Source: RGIG3102 sp964649845
Lineage (GTDB): Bacteria > Bacillota > Clostridia > Oscillospirales > Ruminococcaceae
Assembly (NCBI GenBank): GCA_964649845.1
Contig: CAZYSS010000014.1
Location: 1-28,349 of the forward strand
DNA length: 28,349 bases
Direction of reading: 5' to 3'
Each line of letters begins with the position of its first letter. Within the stretch, counting starts at the first letter, position 1. Of the stretch, positions 16,595 to 24,555 are shown piece after piece. Under the pieces are notes generated by a model. The model worked only from the letters and a program-made list of their open reading frames with translations, had not been told where the DNA came from and made no database searches. Position numbers and translations under genes: made by a program.

Positions 16595-18084
16595 ATGGAA
16601 GAAAAATCCTCACTTTCACCTGTCAGCTTTCTGGTTTCTATTTTAAAATACTCCATTGCCACAGTGGTGAATTTTCTTATCTATGGCATTTCCCTGTTGC
16701 TGGTGGCATGGCTGGTTGACCCTGCAGTATGGGGGCAGGTGGATATATTTATTTCCACCACAACTCTGTTTATGAATATCTGTATTCTTGGTCTGGACCA
16801 GTCCTTTATCCGCTTTTTCAATGAGCCTCCGCACCCGCTGGACAAAAAAGGGCTGTTCGGTGCCTGCTTTGGCCTGTCTACACTGGTGCTTGTTGTCACA
16901 GCGGCAATCTGCTGCGTGTTCTTCCCACAGCAGGTGCTGGCAATTTTCTTCACAGAGCCTATGGGCAATGTGTATCTTGCCATGCTGTTCCTAAATGCCT
17001 TTATGTCAATGATAGGCAGATACCTGAACATTATGTACCGTATGGAAGGCAGTATCAAGCTGTACACCATTGAAAGTGTTACAATGCAGTTTTTCAGCAA
17101 GATGTTCTATCTGATTGCCGTGTTTATCAACCCTACCTTTGAAAATATGGTGCTGTGGTTCACAATAGGTATGTGCATTTTTGCATTTGTGTTCCTGTGG
17201 CCAAACNNNNNNNNNNAAACAGAAGCTGGGTGTCCTTTTCTCCAAAGGTGTTGTTCTCCAAGGCAGACAAATATATTCTGCCATATGGCATAGCCCTGGC
17301 ACCTACAGCTATAATGCTGTGGCTCAACAGCCTTTTCTCAAAGGTGTATATTTCAAAAACTATCGGTAACGGCCCTGCCGGTGTATTCAGTATGGTCAGC
17401 CTGTTGTCCAATGTGGTAGCTATTATTCAGGCCGGTTTTGCAACATTCTGGTCTGCATTTATCTATGCGAACTACAAAACAGAGCAGGAAAAAATCAAAC
17501 AGGTACACGATTATCTGACATTTCTTATTGTGGAATTTTTCTGCGTACTGCTGGCTTTTGAAGATGTGATCTTCTTCTTTCTTGGCCCTGACTACCGCAG
17601 CGGTATGGCAGTGTTTCCAATTATGCTGTTGGTGCCTGTGTTCTCAATTATTGCAGAAACCACAGTTTACGGCATCTCAATCGCTAAAAAACCTATCCAC
17701 GACACTATCGGTATAGGTCTGTCTGTAGTGTGCAACATAGTTTTCTGTATGGTACTGGCACCGAAATTTGGTTTGTACGGCGTATGTGTAGCATTGGCAG
17801 GCGCCAATGTGGTTATGTTCCTGTACAGAACAATCATTGCACAGAAATTGTACTGCAGTATTGTCAGTGCAAAGCGCACAACACTGGTTATACTTGTGAT
17901 GTTCGGCCTCACAGTTGCAGCCTGCGTGCTCAACGAAAACTTTGTGGCAAAACTGATTGTCAGCGTGGCAGGTATGCTTATATATCTGTTTATCTACCGC
18001 AGACAGCTTATCAGCGCCATCCATCTGGCAAAAGAAATAATCGGCGGTTTCCTTGCAAAAAGAAAAGGCACAGCCGAAGAATAA
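16595..18084 (+). CDS. Polysaccharide flippase (Wzx-like, MOP superfamily), interrupted by assembly gap
   Basis: A multi-pass membrane protein of about 493 visible residues is split by ten N at 17207-17216. The 204 codons before the gap contain about five hydrophobic segments. The part after it (NRSWVSFSPKVLFSKADKYI...) has about seven more in another frame. Features typical of lipid-linked oligosaccharide flippases are the early VDPAVWGQVDIF loop, the central YILPYGIALAPTAIMLWLNS segment and IGNGPAGVFSMVSLLSN. The length suits the usual 470-510. It probably exports the glycan built with the preceding gene. AGGAGGG precedes the ATG, 11 bases after the transferase stop. The visible frame switch is an effect of the unknown gap length. 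Confidence 0.8.
17207..17216. other. Assembly gap (10 N) inside the flippase gene
   Basis: Ten N follow a complete codon at 17206. The downstream frame resumes at AAC 17218, so the missing length must again be 3n+2. The uniform ten suggests a scaffolder placeholder. Confidence 0.95.
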
Positions 18085-18092
18085 GCAAAATC

Positions 18093-18116
18093 AAAAGACG
18101 GCACACGCCGTCTTTT
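18093..18116 (+). terminator. Intrinsic terminator of the surface-glycan cluster
   Basis: AAAAGACGGC and GCCGTCTTTT form a 10-bp stem around ACAC, followed by further T, starting 8 bases past the flippase stop. Confidence 0.9.
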
Positions 18117-18201
18117 TTATTGCAGTATGATTTCACACACAGTGTACAGCTTTCCCGTCCTGTGGATTAACTATAAAAAATATATTTCCCCAATCCCATA
18201 A

Positions 18202-18277
18202 TGGGAGGGCGTAGAAATCCTCTCTTACGAAACTTGATTTTACACTCAAACCGCGTAGGGACGGGAGTCCCCGCCCG
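18202..18277. repeat. Degenerate family A repeats
   Basis: GGGAGGGCGTAGAAATCCTC...TTACGA (from 18203) is a decayed copy of the GGGAGGC...CCTCCCCTACG half seen at 8790-8820 and 10910-10938. CGCGTAGGGACGGGAGTCCCCGCCC at about 18252-18276 is the opposite end type with a GGGAC-like hairpin. They lie in the 689-bp gap between two convergent transcription units (18085-18773), which contains no supported gene. Confidence 0.6.
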
Positions 18278-18292
18278 AAAAATTATCACTTT

Positions 18293-18382
18293 GTCATTCT
18301 GAAGTGGTGAAACCGCTGAAGAATCTCAGCCGTATGCTGAATATCGGAGGTCTTTCGGCTCGTTTCACTCATTCAGAATGAC
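18293..18382. repeat. Family B dispersed repeat, 90 bp
   Basis: GTCATTCTGAA at the left and TTCAGAATGAC at the right form inverted ends. CTGAAGAATCTCAG sits inside the left half. Outward copies of the same ends occur at 18594-18689, 206 bases away. Confidence 0.8.
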
Positions 18383-18449
18383 ATTTTCTGGTTTTGTGTG
18401 ATTTCAAACAACCGCCCGTGGATAACGATTGAATTTGAATATTGCTGTA

Positions 18450-18483
18450 CCTGTGTAGGGCGAACTGTGTTCGCGCGCGGCTT
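18450..18483. repeat. Family A-like fragment
   Basis: GTGTAGGGCGAACTGTGTTCGCGCGCGGC resembles the GTAGGGGCGACCTGTGGTCGTCCG unit at 8771-8794, with a GCGAAC...GTTCGC stem. The flanks 18384-18449 and 18484-18593 show nothing recognisable. Confidence 0.5.
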
Positions 18484-18593
18484 AACCACAAAATATATAA
18501 ATTTTCCACCAACCGCCCCATTATACAAGGCTCCCTGCCATATAACAACAAAAAGCGGAGATTTCTCTCCAATGCCATTTAGATAAAAAATAT

Positions 18594-18689
18594 GTCATTC
18601 TGAGGAACGAAGTGACGAAGAATCTTGGTTCTAACACTGTGATTAAGATTCTTACCCTGAAGGGCACGCGTCGCTTCGTTCAGAATGAC
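18594..18689. repeat. Family B dispersed repeat, 96 bp
   Basis: GTCATTCTGAGGAACGAAG at the left is mirrored by CTTCGTTCAGAATGAC at the right, and GAAGAATCTTGG is mirrored by TTAAGATTCTTACC. This is the best-preserved family B copy and would fold into one long hairpin. It lies 85 bases beyond the serpin stop on its downstream side. Confidence 0.85.
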
Positions 18690-18773
18690 ATTTTAAATTG
18701 TTTTACCAAGTTGATATTTTTCGAAAATACTTAACTTAATGACATTGGATTTCTCTCCGCTTTTTTCATTTTA

Positions 18774-20006
18774 TCACTGCACCTCCAGCACCATACCCAT
18801 AAACAGTGGCAGGCTGCTGTCTGCATCAATTATCATATATACAAAAGGTCTGTCCAGATACACCTTTGCAGGCACTTCCGGTTCAGGTGCCGCAGCATTT
18901 TCGGTTGCAGCCACCAATGTAACGGCTGCAGCCTTTGTACCACCGCGGTCCACAGTTATGGTGGTTTTGTGCAGCACACTGCTTATATACAGGTTGTTGT
19001 CTGCACTGCCCAGCCTTGTCAGGTCTGCGGCATATGGATCAAAGGCAGTTTCCAGTCCCATTACGGGAAGCACATCCGCCAGCTGCACAAAATAATCGGT
19101 TTTGAATTCCGGTATTTTCGCCAGAACAGTCCTGCCTGTCGGTTTTTTCAACAGGTTTGTCAATTTTTCGCCTGTCATACTGCGGGCGTATTCCTGTATA
19201 TCCACACCCTCGTCTGGCAACAGCGCCACAAATTTATATCCGCCACCTGCATAGTTTTTTACAAAGCCGTTGGTGTTTTCGTCCTGCAGGTGCACATATT
19301 CTTCGCTGTACATCATAGACACTGTCTGCTGTGCGCCGTCATATTTTGTGAATATATCATCACTGATTTGTGCTTCTCTGTATTTTTCCGCCCATTTTGA
19401 ATCAAAGGACAGGGCGTTCAGCAGAAACATCACTGTGGACGGCTCAATTCTGTCTATAATTTTATCAATCTGCCCGTCAGTGTTCTTTTTTACAAAATTA
19501 TTAATGTCTTTTACAGTGGAATCATCAAAAGGTGCGCTGTATGCACCTGCATCGTAATATGCGGCGTTGGTCTGCAGAAATTCCTCGCCGGGAACAAAGC
19601 CGTAATCCCTGAACCATATGGCATTTGCCATATGCAGGCTGGCTTTGCTGTCTGTCTGCAGGCTTTGCTTATACTGCAGCAGCCAGCTGTTTACCTCGCT
19701 TATGTCAGCGCCCAACAGGGCTTCAAACTCTGCCAGAGTCTGTCCGTCTGCACCGTTGGCTGTCATACCCAGGGCATATATTATGCTGGCAGGGGATATC
19801 AGCAGATTTTCTTCCCCCACACACCGGCTGAACAGTCTGGCGGATAAATCTGTCAGAGCCTGTGCCGTTTCCTGTGGGTTTTCAGGCTTTTCTGCCCGAT
19901 ATGCCGTAATGCCCTGCATCAGGTTGGTACTGCTACTGCCCTCTGCACATCCTGCCACGGAAAACGCCATAATCACAGCCAATACCAATGCTGTAAATCT
20001 TTTCAT
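18774..20006 (-). CDS. Serpin (serine protease inhibitor), predicted lipoprotein
   Basis: I take the ATG at 20006, behind GAAAGGGG, over an upstream ATG at 20066 lying in the previous terminator. The 410-residue product starts with a lipoprotein signal, MKRFTALVLAVIMAFSVAGC, with lipobox VAGC and lipidated C20. It should face outwards on the membrane. Serpins trap proteases by cleavage of an exposed loop. The hinge GGTKAAAVT, the distal YLDRPFVYMIID and the final LPLFMGMVLEV match the family. Counting like alpha-1-antitrypsin puts P1 at Asn in TENAAAP, but the P' side is about six residues longer, so P1 is uncertain. The hinge has Lys where Glu is usual. It follows the mtnN-LRR unit but is separated from it by a terminator. 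Confidence 0.93.
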   Translation of the reverse strand: MKRFTALVLAVIMAFSVAGCAEGSSSTNLMQGITAYRAEKPENPQETAQALTDLSARLFSRCVGEENLLISPASIIYALGMTANGADGQTLAEFEALLGADISEVNSWLLQYKQSLQTDSKASLHMANAIWFRDYGFVPGEEFLQTNAAYYDAGAYSAPFDDSTVKDINNFVKKNTDGQIDKIIDRIEPSTVMFLLNALSFDSKWAEKYREAQISDDIFTKYDGAQQTVSMMYSEEYVHLQDENTNGFVKNYAGGGYKFVALLPDEGVDIQEYARSMTGEKLTNLLKKPTGRTVLAKIPEFKTDYFVQLADVLPVMGLETAFDPYAADLTRLGSADNNLYISSVLHKTTITVDRGGTKAAAVTLVAATENAAAPEPEVPAKVYLDRPFVYMIIDADSSLPLFMGMVLEVQ

Positions 20007-20065
20007 AAAAATACCCCTTTCAGCTTTTATTATCAATACGGATAACAGCTGGAAAATATTGCACA

Positions 20066-20089
20066 AAAAGGCGCCCGTAAGCGCCTTTT
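20066..20089 (-). terminator. Intrinsic terminator of the mtnN-LRR unit
   Basis: AAAAGGCGC and GCGCCTTTT form a 9-bp stem around CCGTAA, starting 12 bases after the LRR gene's stop on the minus strand. The T run continues as TTTTTG. It lies between that gene and the serpin. Confidence 0.85.
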
Positions 20090-20101
20090 CAAAATATAAT
20101 A

Positions 20102-20524
20102 TTATCCTTTATAGCCCCACACAACCTTTGGCCGTGCGTTGCGGTACTGGTATGGCAGATAAGACAATATGCCATTGGCGTCAAAGGTGAACTTTGCACT
20201 GCCCAGCCAGTAGTTGTGCATCATCTCCATACCGCTTTCCTCTTTGTTCAGCGGCACTTCGCTGTCTGCCCAGCCTTCAGGCTTTGCAGATGCAGCGCAA
20301 TAAATTGTCAGTCTTTCATCAAAGCGGCCAAACACATCCCCCACAATTTCCTTTACCGACAGGGGAATCACAATCTCTGTCAACTGACCTGCCATCATAA
20401 ATGCACCGCCTGCAATGCCGTAAACAGTGTCAGGTATTTCCAGCCTGTCCCCACTGCCCATCACAGCCACCAGCCATTTTCTGCCCTGTGTGTCACGATG
20501 ATAATGCAAATTCAGTTCTGCCAT
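20102..20524 (-). CDS. Small protein with BspA-type leucine-rich repeats
   Basis: This 140-residue protein has no signal peptide or membrane segment. Residues about 27-80 contain two degenerate BspA/LRR_5 repeats: LEIPDTVYGIAGGAFMMAGQ followed by LTEIVIPLSVKEIVGDVFGRF, then LTIYCAA. These follow the IPxxVxxIxxxAF pattern. The N-terminal YHRDTQGRKWLVAVMGSGD and the Trp/Tyr-rich C-terminus are not recognised. BspA repeats are usually in large secreted proteins, so a short cytosolic form is unusual; it may bind another protein. It begins 17 bases after mtnN on the same strand with only a weak ribosome site, so it probably relies on read-through from mtnN. Confidence 0.7.
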   Translation of the reverse strand: MAELNLHYHRDTQGRKWLVAVMGSGDRLEIPDTVYGIAGGAFMMAGQLTEIVIPLSVKEIVGDVFGRFDERLTIYCAASAKPEGWADSEVPLNKEESGMEMMHNYWLGSAKFTFDANGILSYLPYQYRNARPKVVWGYKG

Positions 20525-20541
20525 AATAGTTCCCAGCTTTC

Positions 20542-21228
20542 TTAACAGTATTTAATGCACAGTTCGCAGATATCTGCAGCTTTGTCGCAGTATTCGGAAA
20601 TATCAAAATGCTTTTCAACCAGTTCTTCCCTGGCTGTTTCGTCAGCGTTGTCGCTCATTGCACGGATGATTACAAAAGGCACATCGTTTTTGCAAGCGAT
20701 ATGTGCAATTGCAGCGCCTTCCATTTCAACACAGTCAGGGTCACAGAAAGCTGCGATAGCGTTTTTCTGTTCTGTTTCACCGATGAATTTATCACCTGTG
20801 GCAATTTTGCCCACTATGTAGTTTGTGTTTGTTTCTTCGCATGCACGGCTTGCGGCGGCAATCATATTTTCATCGCCAAAGTAGCTGTCCATATTTGGGT
20901 AGTGCTGATTAATCATAGAAATTTCAGCATCGTGGTAAACAACTTCTCTGGAAACCACCACATCGCCCACGCCGATTTTGCTGGTCATATTGCCTGCAAT
21001 ACCACTGAACATAATGGCGTCAATACCGTATTTTGTAATCAGCAGCTGTGTGGCAGCACCGGCGGCCACTTTGCCCATACCGCTCTGTGTCAGAACCACG
21101 TTTTTGCCGTGGAGAGTGCCTGTGAAAATTTCCAGACCTGCCACTTTTTCGGTTGTAACGTCAGCCATACGGCTTTTCAGCAATGTAATTTCTTCCGGCA
21201 TAGCGCCGATAACACCAATTGTTTTCAT
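20542..21228 (-). CDS. mtnN: 5'-methylthioadenosine/S-adenosylhomocysteine nucleosidase
   Basis: This 228-residue enzyme removes adenine from MTA and S-adenosylhomocysteine, recycling products of SAM-dependent reactions and feeding S-ribosylhomocysteine to LuxS where present. Catalytic residues are in place: E12 (MPEEI), the purine-site VEMEGAA with M169 and E170, R189, and D193 in RAMSDNAD. The E170-D193 spacing equals that of the E. coli enzyme. FSGIAGN at 74-80 is typical. The length is normal. GAGGTAAC lies before the ATG. luxS is not nearby. It leads a two-gene unit with the LRR protein. Confidence 0.95.
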   Translation of the reverse strand: MKTIGVIGAMPEEITLLKSRMADVTTEKVAGLEIFTGTLHGKNVVLTQSGMGKVAAGAATQLLITKYGIDAIMFSGIAGNMTSKIGVGDVVVSREVVYHDAEISMINQHYPNMDSYFGDENMIAAASRACEETNTNYIVGKIATGDKFIGETEQKNAIAAFCDPDCVEMEGAAIAHIACKNDVPFVIIRAMSDNADETAREELVEKHFDISEYCDKAADICELCIKYC

Positions 21229-21254
21229 AAGTTACCTCATATATAATTCTTTTG

Positions 21255-21430
21255 AAAGCCTCCCTTGTTAACGGCCCAGGCCGGGCTCTCTTGGCTGCTG
21301 GCCAATTCACCTTCAGGGAGGGGGCATAAAGTGCCGGAGGGATTCGTTAAAAGAATATTTTTTGGGGAAATTAAATGAATCCTCCAGTCTGACTTGCGTC
21401 AGCCAGCCCCCATTTTACAGAAGGGGCCAG
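21255..21430. repeat. Family C composite intergenic repeat
   Basis: This 176-bp GC-rich structure fills the gap between the small membrane protein gene and mtnN. The left part (CCTCCCTT... to AGGGAGGGGG, about 21259-21320) encloses nested hairpins rich in GGCC. The right part (about 21363-21427) contains CTGACTTGCGTCAG and GCCCCCATTTTACAGAAGGGGC stems. GGAGGGATTCGTT and GAATCCTCC are opposed. Similar structures are common in Ruminococcaceae genomes, from memory. It may also end transcription of the upstream minus-strand gene. Confidence 0.6.
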
Positions 21431-21437
21431 AAAAGTC

Positions 21438-21902
21438 TTAAGCATAAAAATCTTTGTCCCACGGGTCTTTTTCCTTTGGCAGGCAGTTGTCCCATGGTTC
21501 GTGACCGTCATATGTATGTGTAAACTGCATATGCTTCGCCTTTTTCACATTGACAGTCCTGTCGTAGCCGTTTACAAAATCTTTCTTTTGACCTTTTGTT
21601 TCATATCTGTCAAATCCGGATTTACCCAGAAAATCTCCCAGGGAGAAACCCTTGTGGCTTTTTCCGTTGCCATCCAGCTTCATATCAAACAGACCCTCCT
21701 GCATCTTCGGCCTTTCGCTGGACACGCGGCCGGCAGGCTTTCTGGCGGTGTTCTGCATATACCTCTGTGTGGCAGAGCTGCCTGCAGACCTGGTCTGTGC
21801 AGGGCGGCTGTAGCGGGTGCCGCTTTTGCTTACAGCTACAATCAGCCCCACTATAAAAATCCAGAATATAATCGGCAGTATAAACATAAATCCAATACCC
21901 AT
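21438..21902 (-). CDS. Hypothetical small membrane-anchored protein
   Basis: This 154-residue protein was not recognised. Residues 4-24 form one N-terminal membrane helix (IGFMFILPIIFWIFIVGLIV). A basic, low-complexity linker rich in Ser, Arg and Thr follows (about 27-65), then a polar region with FSLGDFLGKSGFDRYE near residue 95. The C-terminus has several aromatic and acidic residues (GHEPWDNCLPKEKDPWDKDFY). The topology suggests a short outside tail and a long cytoplasmic part. AAGGAGG before the ATG supports translation. It lies downstream of ychF on the same strand but about 110 bases away. No function is proposed. Confidence 0.75.
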   Translation of the reverse strand: MGIGFMFILPIIFWIFIVGLIVAVSKSGTRYSRPAQTRSAGSSATQRYMQNTARKPAGRVSSERPKMQEGLFDMKLDGNGKSHKGFSLGDFLGKSGFDRYETKGQKKDFVNGYDRTVNVKKAKHMQFTHTYDGHEPWDNCLPKEKDPWDKDFYA

Positions 21903-22016
21903 ATTAATCCTCCTTCAGAGAATATAACCCATTCTGCTCGTCAAAAGGGGACAGATACGTTATAAAACATACTTGTTATCTTTATAATATAGGCTTAATG
22001 TGTGAAAACTGTTAAA

Positions 22017-23114
22017 TCAGACGTTGAAACGGAACAGTGTTACGTCGCCGTCTTTCATCACGTATTCCTTGCCTTCGCTGCGCACCAGACCTTTTTCCTT
22101 TGCAGCCACCATTGTGCCGCAGGCCATCAGGTCGTCATAAGCGATGATTTCAGCTCTGATAAAGCCGCGTTCAAAGTCAGAGTGGATTTTACCTGCAGCC
22201 TGTGGTGCTTTTGTACCTTTTGTTATTGTCCATGCTCTTACTTCTTCAGGGCCGGCAGTCAGGAAGCTGATAAGACCCAGCAGAGAATAGCTTTCCTGAA
22301 TCAGTGTATCCAGACCGCTGATTTCCAGACCCAGTTCAGCCAGAAATTCTTTCTTTTCTTCTCTGGACAGACCGTTTACGTCTTCTTCAATCTTTGCACA
22401 GATTGGCAGACAGCCGCTCTTGTCTTCTGCTGCTTTCTGTTTTACGATTGGGTAATACTGGTTTGCTTCAATGCCTTCCAGCAGGTCATCTTCAGACAGG
22501 TTGCAGGCATAGATAACAGGTTTTGCAGACAGCAGAGGCATTTCCTTGAACCATTCTTCTTCTTTTTCGTTCAGTAGTTCAAAGCCACGTGCGTTTTTGC
22601 CTTCACCCAGATATTCTTCCAGTCTTTCCAGCATAACAATCAGGTCGCCCAGGCTTCTATCGCCTTTTACGGCTTTCTTTGTTCTGTCAATTCTTCTCTG
22701 TACGATTTCCAGGTCGGACAGCACCAGCTCCAGGTCAATTGTTTCAATATCACGCAGAGGGTCAACGCTGCCTTCTACGTGGATAATGTCGTCGCTGTCA
22801 AAGCAACGTACCATATGGATAATGGCGTCAACCTCACGGATGTGGGAAAGGAACTTGTTGCCCAGACCTTCACCGTGGCTTGCGCCTTTTACCAGACCTG
22901 CAATATCAACAAATTCAATTGTTGCAGGTGTATATTTTTTAGGGTTGTACATCTCTGCCAGTCTGTCCAGTCTTTCGTCAGGAACAGCTACCACACCTAC
23001 GTTTGGCTCAATTGTGCAGAACGGAAAGTTTGCACTTGCAGCACCGGCATTGGTAATAGCATTGAACAGTGTACTTTTGCCTACGTTAGGCAGACCCACG
23101 ATACCTAATTTCAT
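22017..23114 (-). CDS. ychF: Redox-regulated ATPase YchF (Obg-like)
   Basis: I choose the ATG at 23114, behind GGAGGAAA, over the upstream in-frame ATG at 23159, giving 365 residues. YchF is a ribosome-associated P-loop protein that hydrolyses ATP in preference to GTP and affects the oxidative-stress response. The N-terminus MKLGIVGLPNVGKSTLFNAI carries the P-loop; FVDIAGLVKGASHGEGLG is the G3/switch II region; NLSEDDLL takes the place of the G4 NKxD, as is typical for YchF. A C-terminal TGS domain (LISFLTAGPEEVRAWTI to the FRFNV end) completes it. It stands alone with its own promoter. Confidence 0.97.
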   Translation of the reverse strand: MKLGIVGLPNVGKSTLFNAITNAGAASANFPFCTIEPNVGVVAVPDERLDRLAEMYNPKKYTPATIEFVDIAGLVKGASHGEGLGNKFLSHIREVDAIIHMVRCFDSDDIIHVEGSVDPLRDIETIDLELVLSDLEIVQRRIDRTKKAVKGDRSLGDLIVMLERLEEYLGEGKNARGFELLNEKEEEWFKEMPLLSAKPVIYACNLSEDDLLEGIEANQYYPIVKQKAAEDKSGCLPICAKIEEDVNGLSREEKKEFLAELGLEISGLDTLIQESYSLLGLISFLTAGPEEVRAWTITKGTKAPQAAGKIHSDFERGFIRAEIIAYDDLMACGTMVAAKEKGLVRSEGKEYVMKDGDVTLFRFNV

Positions 23115-23154
23115 ATATATTTCCTCCTTCAAAAGGGCATAATTCAACACACAT

Positions 23155-23183
23155 ATCATACACTATTTTGTTATAAAAGTCCA
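23155..23183 (-). promoter_or_regulatory. Probable promoter of ychF
   Basis: On the minus strand TGGACT (23178-23183), a 17-base spacer and TATGAT (23155-23160), about 40 bases ahead of the chosen start. Its position inside the longer reading frame supports the shorter ychF start. Confidence 0.6.
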
Positions 23184-23216
23184 CAGGTTTGCATATCTGA
23201 CACAATATAAACAAAA

Positions 23217-23240
23217 GCCCTGCTGTGATTACAGCAGGGC
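23217..23240 (-). terminator. Intrinsic terminator of the M20 amidohydrolase gene
   Basis: GCCCTGCTGT and ACAGCAGGGC form a perfect 10-bp stem around GATT. On the minus strand it is followed by TTTTGTTT, 31 bases after the stop. Confidence 0.85.
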
Positions 23241-23271
23241 ATAGGTATTTACATCGATTTTATTTTATAGG

Positions 23272-24441
23272 TTAAGCGTTTTCTTCCAGCCACTGTGTTG
23301 CGCACTGGCAGTAGATTGCCACACCTGTAGGCAGAGCGTCTTCGTTCACAATCATACCTGCATTGTGCATTGAACACAGATGTCCTTCTTCCAGACTGCC
23401 TGCGCCAAGGTTAAGCATAACTGACGGCACTCTGCTGGCCACAGCTGTAAAGTCTTCTGTGCCACCTGCACAAGGTACACATACAGGTATGTAGCCCAGT
23501 TGTGAAACATATCTGTGTGCGTCAGCGGCAGTCTGCGGGTCGCAGTACAGCGGTGCCATACCGTATACAAACTGCACATCTGCCTTGCCGCGGAATGTGG
23601 CTGCAATGCCTTCGCTTATTTCTTTCACACGCTGTTTCAGGAAGCTGCGTTTTTCCTCTGTCTGCGCGCGGATGGAAACTTCCAGCACGGCACTGCCTGC
23701 AGTGGTGTTTACAGTTTCGCCACCGCTGATTTTACCCACCAGAACAACGGAATGTTCGTCCAGTGGTATTTCTCGGGAAATAATCTCGTTCAGCGCCACC
23801 ACAATATGAGCGGCAATGTTGATAGCGTCCACCCCCATAAAGGCTGCTGCCCCGTGGGATGCCTTGCCTGTGATTTCTATTTTTACAGCGTCACCGGAAT
23901 ACAGTGCCGGGCCGGATGAATATGTAACCCTGCCCACTGTGCTGCCCGGCAGCCCCACAGAAACGTGGGTGGCAAATGCCACGTCAGGTTTTGGATTTTC
24001 CAGAATGCCGTGTTCTATCATATCCACAGCACCCTGCAGCAGTTCTTCTGCAGGCTGGAACATCAGTTTTACACAGCCTTTCAGGTTTGCTTCGTTTTCT
24101 TTCAGCAGTTTTGCGGCGCCAAGCAGCATTGCAGCGTGGCAGTCATGACCACAGCTGTGTGTACCGCCACTGGTGGATGCATATGGCAGACCTGTGGTTT
24201 CATCCATTGGCAGGGCGTCCATATCAGCGCGCAGCAGCACACATTTTTCGCCTTTGCCTATAATGCCGCACACACCCGCTTTGCCTACGCGGTGGTTTTC
24301 AATACCCATCGCTGTCAGTTCTTTTTCCACAAGGGCCACTGTCTGTGGCAGATCAAAGCCAACTTCTCCCCACTGGTGCAGCTGGCGGCGTATGCCCTGC
24401 ACGTATTCATATATATCTTCTGCTCTTTTGCGGTAATCCAT
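23272..24441 (-). CDS. M20 family amidohydrolase (N-acyl-amino-acid/hippurate hydrolase type)
   Basis: This 389-residue cytosolic metallopeptidase hydrolyses amide bonds, typically of N-acyl amino acids, using a binuclear metal centre. Residues seen are D73 (LLRADMDALPMDE), C97 and H99 (GTHSCGHDCHAAM), E132-E133 (MFQPAEE), the conserved ATHVSVGLPG near residue 165, and a final His in CSMHNAGMIVNEDAL. The central lid domain has the usual GKASHGAAAFMGVDAI. The cysteine form of the metal site marks the IAA-amino acid/hippurate hydrolase subgroup. The exact substrate is unknown. AAGGAGA lies before the ATG, and it has its own promoter and terminator. Confidence 0.92.
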   Translation of the reverse strand: MDYRKRAEDIYEYVQGIRRQLHQWGEVGFDLPQTVALVEKELTAMGIENHRVGKAGVCGIIGKGEKCVLLRADMDALPMDETTGLPYASTSGGTHSCGHDCHAAMLLGAAKLLKENEANLKGCVKLMFQPAEELLQGAVDMIEHGILENPKPDVAFATHVSVGLPGSTVGRVTYSSGPALYSGDAVKIEITGKASHGAAAFMGVDAINIAAHIVVALNEIISREIPLDEHSVVLVGKISGGETVNTTAGSAVLEVSIRAQTEEKRSFLKQRVKEISEGIAATFRGKADVQFVYGMAPLYCDPQTAADAHRYVSQLGYIPVCVPCAGGTEDFTAVASRVPSVMLNLGAGSLEEGHLCSMHNAGMIVNEDALPTGVAIYCQCATQWLEENA

Positions 24442-24466
24442 AGTCTGTTCTCCTTTACGGTATATA

Positions 24467-24495
24467 TCTATAGAAATATAATAATACTTTGTTAA
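24467..24495 (-). promoter_or_regulatory. Possible promoter of the M20 amidohydrolase gene
   Basis: TTAACA (24490-24495), 17 bases, TATAGA (24467-24472) on the minus strand, 25 bases upstream of the start. The region is AT-rich, so chance matches are likely. Confidence 0.45.
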
Positions 24496-24520
24496 TTTTT
24501 TCGCAATAGCAAAAACAAGA

Positions 24521-24544
24521 AAAACTCCGCATTTGCGGAGTTTT
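24521..24544 (-). terminator. Intrinsic terminator of the DUF6508-like gene
   Basis: AAAACTCCGC and GCGGAGTTTT form a 10-bp stem around ATTT, with A/T runs on both arms, 11 bases past the stop. Confidence 0.85.
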
Positions 24545-24555
24545 CAGTGAAAAAA

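Noticed and set aside
18369..18586. Short ORFs in the 689-bp gap before the serpin
   Set aside because: They cross repeat DNA, lack ribosome sites and match nothing.
18293..18689. Two family B copies as a CRISPR array
   Set aside because: Only two copies of 90-96 bp, palindromic along their full length, with no regular spacers and no cas genes.
20007..20066. Longer serpin start at 20066
   Set aside because: It would begin in the preceding gene's terminator and bury a perfect lipoprotein signal; the ATG at 20006 has GAAAGGGG before it.
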